Below are positions 37,209 to 48,127 of a stretch of DNA of 64,000 nucleotides, in pieces; within the stretch, counting starts at the first letter, position 1; each line of letters begins with the position of its first letter. The notes under the pieces were generated by a model. That model made no database searches and was not told the DNA's origin. It saw nothing but the letters and a program-made list of their open reading frames with translations. The position numbers were made by a program, and so were the translations under genes. The DNA comes from Narthecium ossifragum (Eukaryota > Streptophyta > Magnoliopsida > Dioscoreales > Nartheciaceae): NCBI GenBank assembly GCA_963920575.1, contig OY986972.1, positions 23,298,672 through 23,362,671 of the forward strand, in the 5' to 3' direction.

Positions 37209-38583
37209 TTTTTGCCATTTGATACCCATAACCTTTCGTTTTGGCATAATGATACCATAGCATGTTTTTTTGCCATTTGATACCCACCGGCCAGTAAAGT
37301 TTCAATTTTACCCTCGCATACATACATGCCATGGTATGTGCTGCCAAAGCATTAATTGCATACGGCGGTGTCAGCCCATTAACTACATACCTGCCGGTGT
37401 CAGCTCATTAAATGCGTTGTTAACTACGCGTAGAAATTCACGCGCGTAGTTAACAAACACGCATAAAAGACTAACAAATGTGTCTGACTGTGGCCGCTTG
37501 TTTCTACGCGCGGTTAGCTGAGTGCCTATGCGTAGTTAATTGAGTTTCTACGCGTAGTTAAGTGGGTTCATGTGTGTGTTTCTATGTGCGGTTAGCTGAG
37601 TGTTTCTACGCGTAGTTAAGTGGGTTCATGTGGGTATTTCTATGTGCGGTTAGCTGAGTGTTTCTACGCGTAGTTAATTGAGTTTCTACGCGTAGTTAAG
37701 TGAGTTTATACGCGTAGTTAAATGGGTTCCTGTGTGTGTTTCTATGTGCAGTTAGCTGAGTGTTTCTACGCGTAGTTAATAGAGTTTATACGCGTAGTTA
37801 AGTGGGTTCCTGTGGGTATTTCTATGTGCGGTTAGCTGAGTGTTTCTACGCGTAGTTAATTGAGTTTCTACGCGTAGTTAAGTGAGTTTATACGCGTAGT
37901 TAAATGGGTTCCTGTGTGTGTTTCTATGCGCAGTTAGCTGAGTGTTTCTACGCGTAGTTAATAGAGTTTATACGCGTAGTTAAATGGGTTCCTGTGTGTG
38001 TTTCCATATGCGGTTAGCTGAGTGTTTCTACTCGTAGTTAATTGAGTTTCTACGCGTAGTTAAGAGGGTTCCTGTGTGTGTTTCTATGTGCGGTTAGCTG
38101 AGTGCGTAGTTAATAAACACGCATAAAAGTCTGATATATGTGTATGATGGAAAACACCTTAACTGCGCATGAAAAATACCTTTCTACGCGCCTATAGTGA
38201 TAACCACGCGTGGAAAATGATATATGTGTATGATGACAGACTTTTATGCGTGTTTATTAACTACGCGCGTGAATTTCTGCGCGTAGTTAACGACGCATTT
38301 AATGCAGGTCTTCTCATGGGCTGACACAGCCGTACGTCGTGGCCAATAGTTTGTTGCCACGTGGCGGGCATTTAATGCTACATGGGGTTTCGAATCAACA
38401 GCTTTGATTTTTTAATTAGCCATACCATGCCACGTCATGTGGCATGGCATGCATGTATGTTGGCTGGGGAAATGGTGAGGGTATAAATGGAAATTTGCTG
38501 GGCGGGGGTATGAAGATGCAAAAAATCATCAATGGGGTATCATATTGCCAAAACGAAACCTTAGGGGTATCGTATGGCAAAAA
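37209..38583. mobile_element. TIR element with ACGCGT-centred tandem array
   Basis: The left end TTTTTGCCATTTGATACCCA and the right end (inward TTTTTGCCATACGATACCCC) are inverted repeats. The match continues over about 50 bp (CTTTCGTTTTGGCA) and again deeper (GCGTAGTTAACAAACACGCA with its complement near 38250). The centre (about 37500-38110) is a tandem array containing about a dozen copies of TACGCGTAGTTAA and eight of GTTAGCTGAGTG, with a unit of roughly 70-95 bp. No transposase and no clear TSD; Mutator-like is my best guess. Confidence 0.6.
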
Positions 38584-38900
38584 ATTCCACCCAATAGCTA
38601 GCCTTCTCTCTCACACACACGGGCGCACAAATACACAAAACAAATAAAAAAAAATCAACTGATTAGGAAAGTTTCTTTTGTAGAAATTGATCATGTATAA
38701 CGATTTCAAAATTTGTAAATTATAACGGTATCAGTATATTATGATTTTCTTTTAATTATCATTTAGCTTACTTTATATGTGATTTTATTGATTTATTAGA
38801 TATAAATATAAATATAAATTAGAATGAAAATATAGCAAACTATATTTCACTAGTACTCACATGTGCCCCTGGCACAGTTTTTAGTTATTATTAATATAAA
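38584..38900. other. AT-rich intergenic DNA
   Basis: Nothing recognised. Confidence 0.4.
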
Positions 38901-38920
38901 ATTTTAACAAACTCATTGTA

Positions 38921-39020
38921 GTTTGTCTGGTTAGACGGCTGTGTTGACCCGTAGGTGGTCCAGGGTTCGAAAATTGGTCATAGTTTTTTGTTCCCTGCCA
39001 CCATAAAACATAGCCAATAA
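38921..39020 (+). mobile_element. Candidate tRNA-derived SINE
   Basis: A-box-like TGGTTAGACGG at 38928-38938 and B-box-like GGTTCGAAAAT at 38964-38974 have 36 bp between starts, as in SINE polymerase III promoters. No tRNA cloverleaf is present and the 3' end is unresolved. Confidence 0.35.
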
Positions 39021-39454
39021 AATATAAAATAAAATATTATAAGTCTAACTTAGGGTATATAAAATAAATATAAGTCTTTGCATATTGCATAAGATAATAT
39101 TAATAGAACTTAGGTTGATATGAATTAATGCAGGTTTATATAAAGCAAACTTAGAGAATATATATAAAGAAACTTAGGGGATATGAATTAATACAGGTTA
39201 ATCGTTATTGCTCCTTATAAGGTTGATTTCTTTTTCGATATTGTTAATTGAAAATCCTGGAGCGGCCACTGATGTAGAACAAGATGGTTTCAAACATTTT
39301 TGTTTTGATTTTAATTCCCTATTTACTTGCATGAAAAGATGATATAGATTCTGGCTCGTGTCGTGCATTAATCTTCCGGTTCTTGCAAACTTTCCTTTTT
39401 GGAAGTAAAGGCTTTATAAAACCTATTAAATTTCTAAACGCAGTTATATATTCA
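39021..39454. other. AT-rich intergenic DNA
   Basis: Nothing recognised apart from repeated TTAGG..ATAT phrases (about 39105-39190). Confidence 0.4.
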
Positions 39455-39459
39455 CAGTA

Positions 39460-40013
39460 TGATGCAGGACCAAGGGCGGATCTGACCGAGTCCGATCCGG
39501 AGCAGCTCTCGAGGCGATCCGGACGCATTCGGACCCCATCCGTCCGACTGAGATCTTTGGATGGCCATAACTTTTGATCCGGGTGTCCGATCGGGGCGTG
39601 CGACCAGTCGAAACGACCGTCTCGACGAGCCCGTCATTAATCATCTTGATCTCTCCATGACTACTCGTCAAATCGTCCAATTCCTTTTCCTTTGGTCTAA
39701 AATCTCAGTTTTAGTGAAAACTTTCCTTTTTAGGCAGGTTTATCGGTTTCTATTTTTGGTAACTTTCCTATTTTGAGTAGGATTTCTTTTGTTTGAATTC
39801 TGGGTTTAATACTTGGATTAGGGTAATCATGTTTAATCATGATTGAGTCCATGTTTGAGTTGGTCAGGTCTTTCCTTAAAACCTATAAAAGGAGGCCTTA
39901 GGGTTTGAGAAAGATAGTTTTTTGATGATTAATGAAAGTTAGGGTTTTGTTTTCTCCCCTTTGAGAAATCTGGTTGTCTCTCCCATAGAGAGGTCCACGT
40001 TTACCCTGCGCCA
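39460..40013 (+). mobile_element. Solo LTR, family A, copy 3
   Basis: 554 bp, TGATGCAGGACCAAG to ACCCTGCGCCA, with perfect TSD CAGTA at 39455-39459 and 40014-40018. CCTATAAAAGGAGG near 39880-39893 is the LTR promoter, also seen in copy 2. Confidence 0.9.
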
Positions 40014-40330
40014 CAGTAGAGTTTGGATATATATCCTCTTCAGTAGAAAGGAATTCTTTCCAAATTTAGATGGAAGGAAGGAAGAGTTAGGGCAAAGACA
40101 GCTCCTTGACCATGTGGTCAAGCCATTTCATTTGCAGCCCAACAAAACCCTAGTAATAGAAAACGATGGAATTAATCAATTCAAAAGGAGAATATACTGC
40201 CTAAAATTAACTCAAGACCCCATAAGCTGATTCCTTGTTATCTGGAACATGCCATTCTTAAAACTAGTGGTAAGGGCAAAATCACCAAAAACAGAACTTA
40301 TTATGGTAGTAAAACACTAGTGACTAGATT

Positions 40331-41601
40331 TGGGGCGATAACACCAAATTAGGCTACAAAAAACCTCTCTACCCCTGTTAATAATCTCTCCCCCACTCAT
40401 TCTCCCTCAAGATCTTCTCCCACCCGATCACAACTCGACGCCACCTCTACCTCTATCACCGGGCCCAGAGCTGCTCACATGTCATGTTAAACGTCACCAC
40501 GTGCCCAGTGGGATCCGGGGGGCGGTGAAGCGTGGTCACGGAGCTTGCGGCTACGAGGGCCAGGGTGGTGTCGTCGATCTTGGGGGTGATGGACTTTGCT
40601 GGAAGGGATACATGCGATGGTGAGAAGGACAAGTCAGATTCCAGCGACGATGGCTCCGCCTTCAGCTCCACCGCCAAGGATGACGATGGATCTCCGGATT
40701 CAAGCCTAGCGCTGGAATCCTCTAGCTTTCTATAGAAAAGAGAAAAAAGAAAGCTAAAAAATAAGCCAATATTGAATTGAAATAATGAACAACATACATG
40801 ACATAAAAAAGAGAGAAGAGAACATAGAAACAAAAAAACCCCTCAATCCCCTACCCATCTTCACCCACTCTCTCCCAAGTCCTTCAATCCCCACCCTCTA
40901 TAATCAACCCCACTAGAACTCAACCGTGCAAACCCTCTTCCCCACTCTTTCTCTCTCCTCCCATTAGTTCTCCCTCATCTAAGCCTTCGTATCTCACCCT
41001 ATCCTCATCTCTTACCTCCAATACCGATCACGACCAACCATGTCAGCCACTCGCCGATCTCATCGGAAGCCGCCATTGGATCTCCTCAACATCACCGCCC
41101 CACCCCACCTCGCCACCGCCCAATCTTGCAACCCCGCCCTCGATCTACTCTGGCATCCTCTCGCCAAGCAATGGTCACCAGAAGCCTCAATTGAATCTCC
41201 TCAACGACCCTTCAACCCTTGTCACCTCTCCTAGCCAGCATAAGCCACCAGACGACGCCGCCGTCATCAACCCTCAAAGGCCTCACGAGCCATGTCCGCC
41301 AGACCCCCTTCACCAAGCGCTGCCATCCTCCCCTTGCTCGCCGAAGCCACCACCAACGGCACCACATGACCAAGTGATGGCGAGGGCCGGTGGAGGTAGA
41401 GGAGGGCGAGGATGGAGAATGCGGTAGCTCGGGTTGGAGATGTAAGTGGGTTAGGATTTGCTTATAATATAAGGACATTATCGTTATCAGAAATTTTAAA
41501 TTAACCATAACTGACATAAAATGGTGTAAACACCTTAAATAATATGAAGTAGGTGTACATATTAATAAGATACACTAATTTGGTATTATCACCAATTGAC
41601 T
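40331..41601. mobile_element. Probable TIR element with GC-rich interior
   Basis: The left GGGGCGATAACACCAAATTAG and right (inward TTGGTGATAATACCAAATTAG) form an inverted pair. The interior holds GC-rich blocks (40500-40720 and 41040-41430) with open frames on both strands but no recognised domain. These may be captured gene pieces. Confidence 0.45.
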
Positions 41602-42475
41602 ATAATATTAACTTCCTCTTCTCCATTGGTCAATCCTCCGATCCTACGTGCTTGCGTTGTCTTGGGGATGTTGAGACCCATGCTCATCTCCTCTTCGATT
41701 GTTCTTTTTCCCAGGAGGTTTGGGAGAGGGTATCTATTGGACGCCCAGGGCCAGATTCCTTCGATGACTGTTGGGCTGTCCTGTGCTCCTCATCTAGATC
41801 TGATCTGGCTGCTTCTAAATCATGGATTAGCTATACACTGTGGTGGATGTGGAAGGACCGGAATGTTGCTTTCTTCGACAATCTAGCCCTTCCGGTAGAC
41901 AAGCTTGCCAGGCTTATCACCAGGCAAGTGAAAGAATACTCTGTCTCTCATCTACATGGGAGGCTCTCGCCCTTACCTCCTTGTCCGGTTGCGTCACCCA
42001 TTCTCCGATCTGATGCTGCTGTGCGTGGGAGGACCGCATGAGTTGCAGCCATTTTGTTTCCCGATGGGTCTCTTTCGACATGGAGTTGGGCAACAAGAGC
42101 CTCAGCTTCCTCTGTGGTAGAAGTTGAGATCCTCGCTATGAGAGGGGGCCTGTTTGAAGCGAGGAGAGGAATCTGGTCCATTGTGTTAGAATCATATTCA
42201 CTACTCGGTATTGGCTTTGCGACGGGCATCTGGCCACAGGAACTCCGTGACTTCATGTTGTCTTTTTAACGATTAGCTTCTGATTTTAGCGATGTAATTT
42301 TTGTTCATATCCCTCGGGAGTTCAATTTCGAGGTCGATATTTTGACGACCTCGGTCTGCGGTCTGCGGGAATACATCAATCCCCCTAATATGAGGCCTTG
42401 TTGTTGTTGTTTCTTTTTTTTCCCTTGTACACTCAGCCTTCTTGCTCAACTAATAAAAAAAGTCGGGCTCAACTA
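41602..42475 (+). mobile_element. LINE 3' end: zf-RVT and RNase H domains
   Basis: The frame from 41553 has the zf-RVT zinc-binding pattern CLRCLGDVETHAHLLFDC followed by the W-rich linker YTLWWMWKDRN. After a stop at 42039 an RNase H-like region continues (VEVEILAMRGGLFEAR), then VIFVHIPREFN. The 3' end is an A-rich AACTAATAAAAAA tail. The 5' part including RT is absent: a typical 5'-truncated LINE. Confidence 0.8.
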
Positions 42476-42859
42476 ATCAAAAAAGAACACGCACTAATTT
42501 AGACGGTCAAGCAAGATGACTCCAAGAAATCAGAGAGTGGACATGAAAAACGTGGTCTGTCCACGAAATATTATTTTGAATTTGGCCATCTTAAATTGAA
42601 CTTGCCACCATCTTATTTGAACAATGGCCAACTCGATTACTGAGCTAGATGATCAGAGAGAACCAATCTCAGCATATATAGTAATCCAAAATCCAAAATC
42701 CAAAAAACTGAAGAAAACACATAACTCTTGCAGCCTGTTATTAACACAGCATCACTGGATCATGCATGGCGCACTCAGTGATGATGCCAAAGTACAACCA
42801 AGCATGCATACAAGAGCATGATCAACTAGCTAGAAAGATCACTAAGACAGACACTTAAT

Positions 42860-44585
42860 TCACAGCCCTTCAGTGAAAGCCACTCCGGTAGAAGGCAGCC
42901 AAGACCCTCCCTGAATCAATCCGGCCACCGTGAAAGCATTGGCAACACTCGCTTGGGTGATGACATGATACCCCGGCCAGGTCACCCTCCCGGCGGTGCC
43001 GGCCCCCGGCCCACTGTTCATGTACTCTCCGTAGTAGAGCGTCGACAATGCAAAGCTTCCACTCCACTCCAACCACCCTTTCGGGTTGACGTGGTTGCCT
43101 ATAAAGGACTCCATGACCACCGTCCTCGAGTAAAGCTGCCACGGCCGGCCGAGGAACGTCGGTGTCTGTGCCTGCACCGGAACGAGATCGGAACCTGGCA
43201 CGATCTGGCAGTTCTGGATCGACGTGCCGGTGTTCTGGTTCGGGTCGGTGCGGCCCTGGGCGGTGACGGTATTCTGCTGGCTGGCCAACGGGCGGCTGGC
43301 GACGATGCTGCAGTTCTGGAATACGACGCCGGCGTTGCCAAAGATGAAGTCGACAGTGCCGGAGATTGTGCAGTCGCGGTAGAACTGGCGGAGGGAGTGC
43401 GTGTAGAGTGTGTCTTGGAAGCCCGCGATGTTGCACCGGTTGATGACGGATTGGTCAGCGCCGACGCGGAGCGCCACCGCCTGGTGCTTGATGGCGCCCG
43501 CCGTGTTCTCGATCCTGAGGTCCTGAAGGAAGAGCCCGTCTCCTACAGCCGCTGTATCATAACAGAGAGTGATCGAGTTTATACTTACGCATGCATTATA
43601 AAAACCATAAATAATATAACAAATAGATTCACTTACCAACAGTGGCGGAGTTGAAGGTGGTGGATCCATCATCGACGTTGAGGCTGCCGGTGATGACGGT
43701 GGCAGACATGCCGTCACCGACAATCATCAAATTTTTCTTCGATTTTGGTATGCTCACGGTCTCCTTATAAACCCCCTTTTTCACGAATATGACATATCGG
43801 GTGGCGCCGCCGCTGGGCGCCGCATTCACCGCCTGCTGCACCGTCGTGAAGTTGCCGCTCCCGTCCGTCGCCACCACGACATTCGCCTGGATCGCATTGC
43901 CGGAAGCCCCTAGAAGCTTCCGGTCACGGTGCGACACCCACGACGGGAACTTTAGCACCGGGGCCACGGCGTCTTCAGCCTCCCTCAACGGCGCGACCGC
44001 GTTAAGCACGGCTAGCGACGCGCTCGCGAGCGACATCAAGGAGTCGAACTCGGCCTGCATGGCTTGCCGGGCGTAGCCCTCGAGCCCGTCAAGGCAGGTG
44101 ACGTGGTTTGTGAGCACGGCGGAGAGCCACGCACGTGCGTCGACGTTCGCTCCTCCGCGGATGGCCGACGCCGAGCTGCGTAGCCGGTAGCGGGAGAGGT
44201 CCATCAGGTGCACGCAGTCGGCAAGCGCCGCCTGCTGCCTCGGCTCGTTGATGCGGCGCTGTATGCCATAGGCGGCATCAATGGCACTGTCGATACCAAG
44301 AAGTGATCTATCAAGGATGCCACTAAGTACATGGACCGGCTTGGGTGGATGGTTCCCGGCGGCGGCGATGGTTTCAGAGACGATGACGTGGCACGATGCC
44401 TCATTAGGGGATTGGATGCAGAGATCGGAGTCTTGGAGGATGGTGGTGGTGGATTGTTGGAGAGTGAAGAGGGTTGCTAGGGAGATGACTGCAGCCAAGG
44501 AGACCGAGACTAAGAGGACTTTGCATGGAAGGGTGGTTCTCCTAATAGGAGGAGAGCTAAGGAGGGGTTGTTGGACTGGTGCCAT
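42860..44585 (-). CDS. Pectin methylesterase 1 of tandem cluster (PMEI-PME)
   Basis: Removes methyl esters from wall homogalacturonan. Exons 44585-43637 and 43551-42860 join to 1641 nt (546 aa), intron 85 bp, codon split after G of SATVG. I chose the start MAPVQQPLL because all three paralogues share it; an in-frame upstream ATG at 44621 also exists. A type II anchor (about 21-42) precedes a PMEI domain with its Cys (DLCIQS, ADCVHL, HVTCLDG) and the processing motif RKLL at about 230. The pectinesterase domain has oxyanion Gln340 (HQAV), Gln362 and catalytic Asp363 (FQDTLY), Asp384 (DFIFG) and Arg452 (GRPW). All are present, so the enzyme is probably active after removal of the pro-domain. 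It differs from its neighbours at GRPWQLYSR (they have GRPWKEYSR). Confidence 0.95.
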
Positions 44586-44642
44586 AGTGTTGGTGCTTGT
44601 GAGTGGGCGGGGGGTGCACAAGACTTGTGTAGTGTGTGCTTT

Positions 44643-44650
44643 TTTATAAA
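44643..44650 (-). promoter_or_regulatory. TATA box of PME 1, abutting a LINE tail
   Basis: On the minus strand CCTTTATAAAAA, about 58 bp before the ATG. Homology with the PME 3 promoter stops about ten bases further upstream, where LINE sequence begins. Confidence 0.6.
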
Positions 44651-44661
44651 GGAAAGATGTT

Positions 44662-44817
44662 TTTGTTCGTTCTCATCCCAGCGAATTTAACGCGGATGCA
44701 GATCGTCTGGTTCGTTCAATGAGAGCTGGTCCTTTAGGACCGCCCTTCGTCATCATATCATGTAATGTAATGGCTTCCTTTCTTTCCCCACCTTCGGGCT
44801 TATCTGCTCAAAACAAT
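44662..44817 (+). mobile_element. LINE 3' tail in the PME 1 promoter
   Basis: Reads VRSHPSEFNADADRLVRSM, the RNase H C-terminus typical of plant LINEs, then a non-coding tail ending TTATCTGCTCAAAACAA. It points away from PME 1. Confidence 0.65.
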
Positions 44818-44820
44818 TAG

Positions 44821-45077
44821 GCCCCGTTTGGTATGGGAATATCAAACGGGAATAAGCATTCAAGGAGAGAATATTTTTAAAATATTCTCAATTCCACTAC
44901 TTATTTCACACTTTATTTCCCAAACACCTTTTCTTATTCCAAGTAATCATTACAAAGTTATTCCCATTCTCCACTCTACTTTTTTCTTATTCCAAGTAAT
45001 TATTATAAAGTTATTCCCGAAACCGGGAATAAACTCTCTTAATTCGGAATAAAGTTATTTCCACACCAAATAATCCC
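44821..45077. mobile_element. GTTTGG-type MITE, copy 6, with TAG TSD
   Basis: GCCCCGTTTGGTATGGG to CCACACCAAATAATCCC, flanked by TAG at 44818-44820 and 45078-45080. The best-preserved copy, it supports a PIF/Harbinger-like (3-bp TSD) assignment. Confidence 0.75.
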
Positions 45078-45080
45078 TAG

Positions 45081-46240
45081 AGGAAAGATGTAGGATTTAA
45101 CCATTGTTTATATATAGCTAGCTAGGCCACTGTTTTCACTTTTTAGGTCACTGTATAAAAACAGTACGTGCCTATCAGCCTATTGGTACTCTTTCATAGT
45201 ATGATTGAGATAGCAATTAACTTGAAACCTGCGATGAAGATGAGATATTGTCGGTGGAAACGCCAGGTGAAGAGTTGGACAAAAGGGTTTTGTACGTAGA
45301 CAACGCCGGCAATTTTGACCGGCTCATGCACAAGATTACTGGTGGCTTCTCATGTGCTGATGATCAGAGAGGAAAGTGGGAGAGGAAGTAGGATTACAGT
45401 TGTTTATGGGCAAGCTGGTTTAGGGTTATTTATTAGATCATGGGACATGCGCCCCATTTTTCTTAGCAATAATGTTATTTTTTTTCCTTTGTTTTAATTA
45501 GTTAAGCCCCAAGGATGGGTGTGTTAATGCTATCTGGTGCAGGCATATATGCGTGTGCCAATTTGATATTCGCAAGTGAGAGGGAAGCACATGGATCATA
45601 CTGCTTAGTGCTGGCTACTACTTTAGAAGTGAATTAGTCAAGATGGATGATAGCAACCCCCACTAGCTTGTTTCAGAATATTTTATTTTATTTTAATGTC
45701 GATCTCCAGCAAGTATATCTTAGTTGAGCTCATTAGTTAATAAATAAAGCTAATGATATCTGGGAATTTCGATTTTATTATTTGGAAACCCATGATCTTC
45801 ATGTGTTAAAAAGGAAACGATATATACAAAACTCCAACAACTTAATTAATTATTTGTAGATGAAAACATAAAACTTCTGAATTTATTAATAAACATAGGA
45901 TCATTGGAATATTGTATGCTCCAGTGATCTATGAAACAAAGGGAATTAAAGACAAACTTGCATGCACACGGTGACGCGTATCATATATGCCAAGGGAGCG
46001 AGGTAGCGCCGGCATCACCATTCTTGATTGTGGCTGCTATCATGTAATTAAATAGGATTTCAATACTCTCAATTATGACTAGTTTCCATGTTTAAAGGAT
46101 TCATGTTATTAATTATCATGTAAAGATGATAATTATCCTTCATAGTTAGCTAGCTACATGTCGTATTAGAAGGGATTCAAAATCCCATCAGTTATAGCAT
46201 GTAAATCACTAAATATTCAATATATTGAATGGATAGAAAA
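45081..46240. other. Intergenic DNA upstream of PME 1
   Basis: No gene recognised; AT-rich. Confidence 0.5.
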
Positions 46241-46640
46241 TAAATATAGGAGAGTTGCTTCCCGGTTCTCATCCCTTTGTTTTGTTCATATTCCACACGA
46301 GTTCAACTTAGTCACATATGTCTATGGTGGATGTTGCCTGAGCTAACCCTTTGGTGCCCCAGATGTGAAGTGACTGGATTCTAGATGTAGTTCTTCTCCT
46401 TTGTCTTTTTTTTTTTGTTTGCTTTTGTGAGATACTCTAATCACTCCGTCACGGATGTCTCTGGCGACTGCTGCCTGGGCGTGGCTGGATTCTGGATGTA
46501 GTTCTTCTCTTTTGTCTTTTTTTGTTTGCTTTTATGATACACTATAACCACTCAACTCAAAAGCTCAAGCTTTGGAAAAAAAAAGAGTTAATAGCTATAT
46601 AGTCTACCATCTTTTTTTTACCCCTCGGCTCAACTAATAA
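46241..46640 (+). mobile_element. LINE 3' tail remnant with internal duplication
   Basis: PFVLFIFHTSSTLVT-like frame (from VFVHIPHEFN) and an A-rich end. The block GGATTCTGGATGTAGTTCTT to CTTTTGTCTTTTTTT occurs twice (about 46375 and 46487). Confidence 0.5.
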
Positions 46641-46721
46641 AAAAAAATGGATAAAAAAGAAATACGTGGCTTGAACTTCTGACACACAGAGCATCAACTG
46701 GTTTTTTTTGAGTAATTGGCT

Positions 46722-48057
46722 AACAAAATTAGGGGTGTCCATCCGAGCTAGCCCGGTCCGGCCCGGCCCGGGTTAACCGGGGCGGGCCGGGTTGGAGGCA
46801 ATACTCGGTTCGGCCCTGGTAGTCATCCGGACAAGGCCGGGCCAGTACCGGGCCAATTAGGCCTATAACCCGGTCCGGCCCAGTACGACCCTGCCCGGCT
46901 TGAAAACCAGGCTGGGCCGGACCGAACCGAGCCGAACCCAGCCCGCCATGCCCTTTGTCTTCTCCCTCTTTCTTCCTCTGTTCTCCACAAACTCCACTTC
47001 TCCTTCTCTCTCGCCCTGCATCACCAAGCTCGATGCCCACCTCGCCGAAGCCACCCTGTGCCAAGCCCTATGCTCTTGATCATCCATCTCCGCCGCCCTG
47101 AGCTCATCCATGGCGTCGCTCCCGGCGCTGAAGTCGAGCTCCACCACCACGGATCGGACGCTCTATTGATCTCTTCACGCATGGATCAGAGGCGGTCGAT
47201 GCGGCGTGCGGCGGCGTCGACGTCGCAACCGGCTCGGGCGAGGTCGAGGCACAGCTCGCGACTGATCCCGGAGGCTCCACCACCATTGATCGGACGCCCG
47301 AGCCGTTGATCTCTTCGCACAAGGATCAGAGGCGTTGATCTCTTCGCACATAGATTAGAGGTGTTGATCTCTTCGCACAGGGATCGAAGGCGGTCGATGC
47401 GGCGCGCAGCGGCAACGATGCGGCAACCAGCTCTGGCGAGGTCGATGAACAACTCGCGACTGATCCCGGAAGCCCCACCACTACGGATCAGAGGCGGTCG
47501 ATGTGGCGCGCGGCGGCGACAACGCGGCAACCGGCTCGGGCGAGGTTGAGGCACAACTTGCGGCTGATCCCGGAAGCTCCACCACCACGGATCGGAGGCG
47601 AGCGGCGGCGACGACGGGGCAACCAGCTCGGGCGAGGTCGAGACACAGGTCACGGTTGATCCCGGAGGCTCCACCACCATCTTATCTTTTTGTCCAGATC
47701 TGCCAAAGCTGGTGGAGGTTGGAGGAGAGATGGGGCGCCGAGCAAGGGCAGTGCGGCGGCGGCGACGGAGCTCCGGCGAGGGTTGGTCGTGGGTTGTGAG
47801 CGGGCTGAGAGTGGAGTCGTGACACCGAAGAGAGAGATGAGGACGAGGGAGAAGGAGATATTGGGTTGATATGGGAGTTGGATTCATTTGTTGGGCTTCT
47901 TTAAAACCCGGACCAGGCCGGACCGGGTTTTTGATCAAGTGGCCCTGAACCCGGATCAGTCCGGTCCAGCAGGGCCAACACCCGGGCCGGACCATGCTAC
48001 GGCCCTGGCGGGTCCGGGCCAGGTCAATTGGGCTTTTTAGACACCCCAAAACAAAAT
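46722..48057. mobile_element. hAT-like non-autonomous element carrying captured gene pieces (Pack-type)
   Basis: The element spans 46730-48049 (1320 bp), left end TAGGGGTGTCC, right end inward TTGGGGTGTC. It is flanked by a perfect 8-bp TSD AACAAAAT (46722-46729, 48050-48057), diagnostic for hAT. Both subterminal regions are rich in CCGGCCC/GGGCCGG. No transposase. Minus-strand interior frames carry repeated fragments of a short-chain dehydrogenase (separate entry). Confidence 0.85.
47184..47683 (-). pseudogene. Four tandem fragments of a short-chain dehydrogenase/reductase N-terminus
   Basis: Minus-strand translation gives GGASGISRELCLDLARAGC and AAARRIDRLRSLCEEIN. These correspond to the TGxxxGxG cofactor loop, first helix and following strand of plant SDR enzymes (TGASSGIGRELCLDLA). 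Copies lie at about 47184-47296, 47383-47487, 47485-47594 and 47590-47683, in slightly different frames and with small deletions. Only this exon-sized segment is present, so no enzyme is encoded. Confidence 0.7.
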
Positions 48058-48127
48058 ACAAAAATGGAAACAGGACAGGAGTACAAAGAGCATCAACTAT
48101 CTAAAATCAACAGCATGCATGGATATT

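Noticed and set aside
37500..38110. CRISPR-like regular array
   Set aside because: Plant nuclear DNA; the spacers are themselves repeats, with no cas genes. It is a tandem array inside a TIR element.
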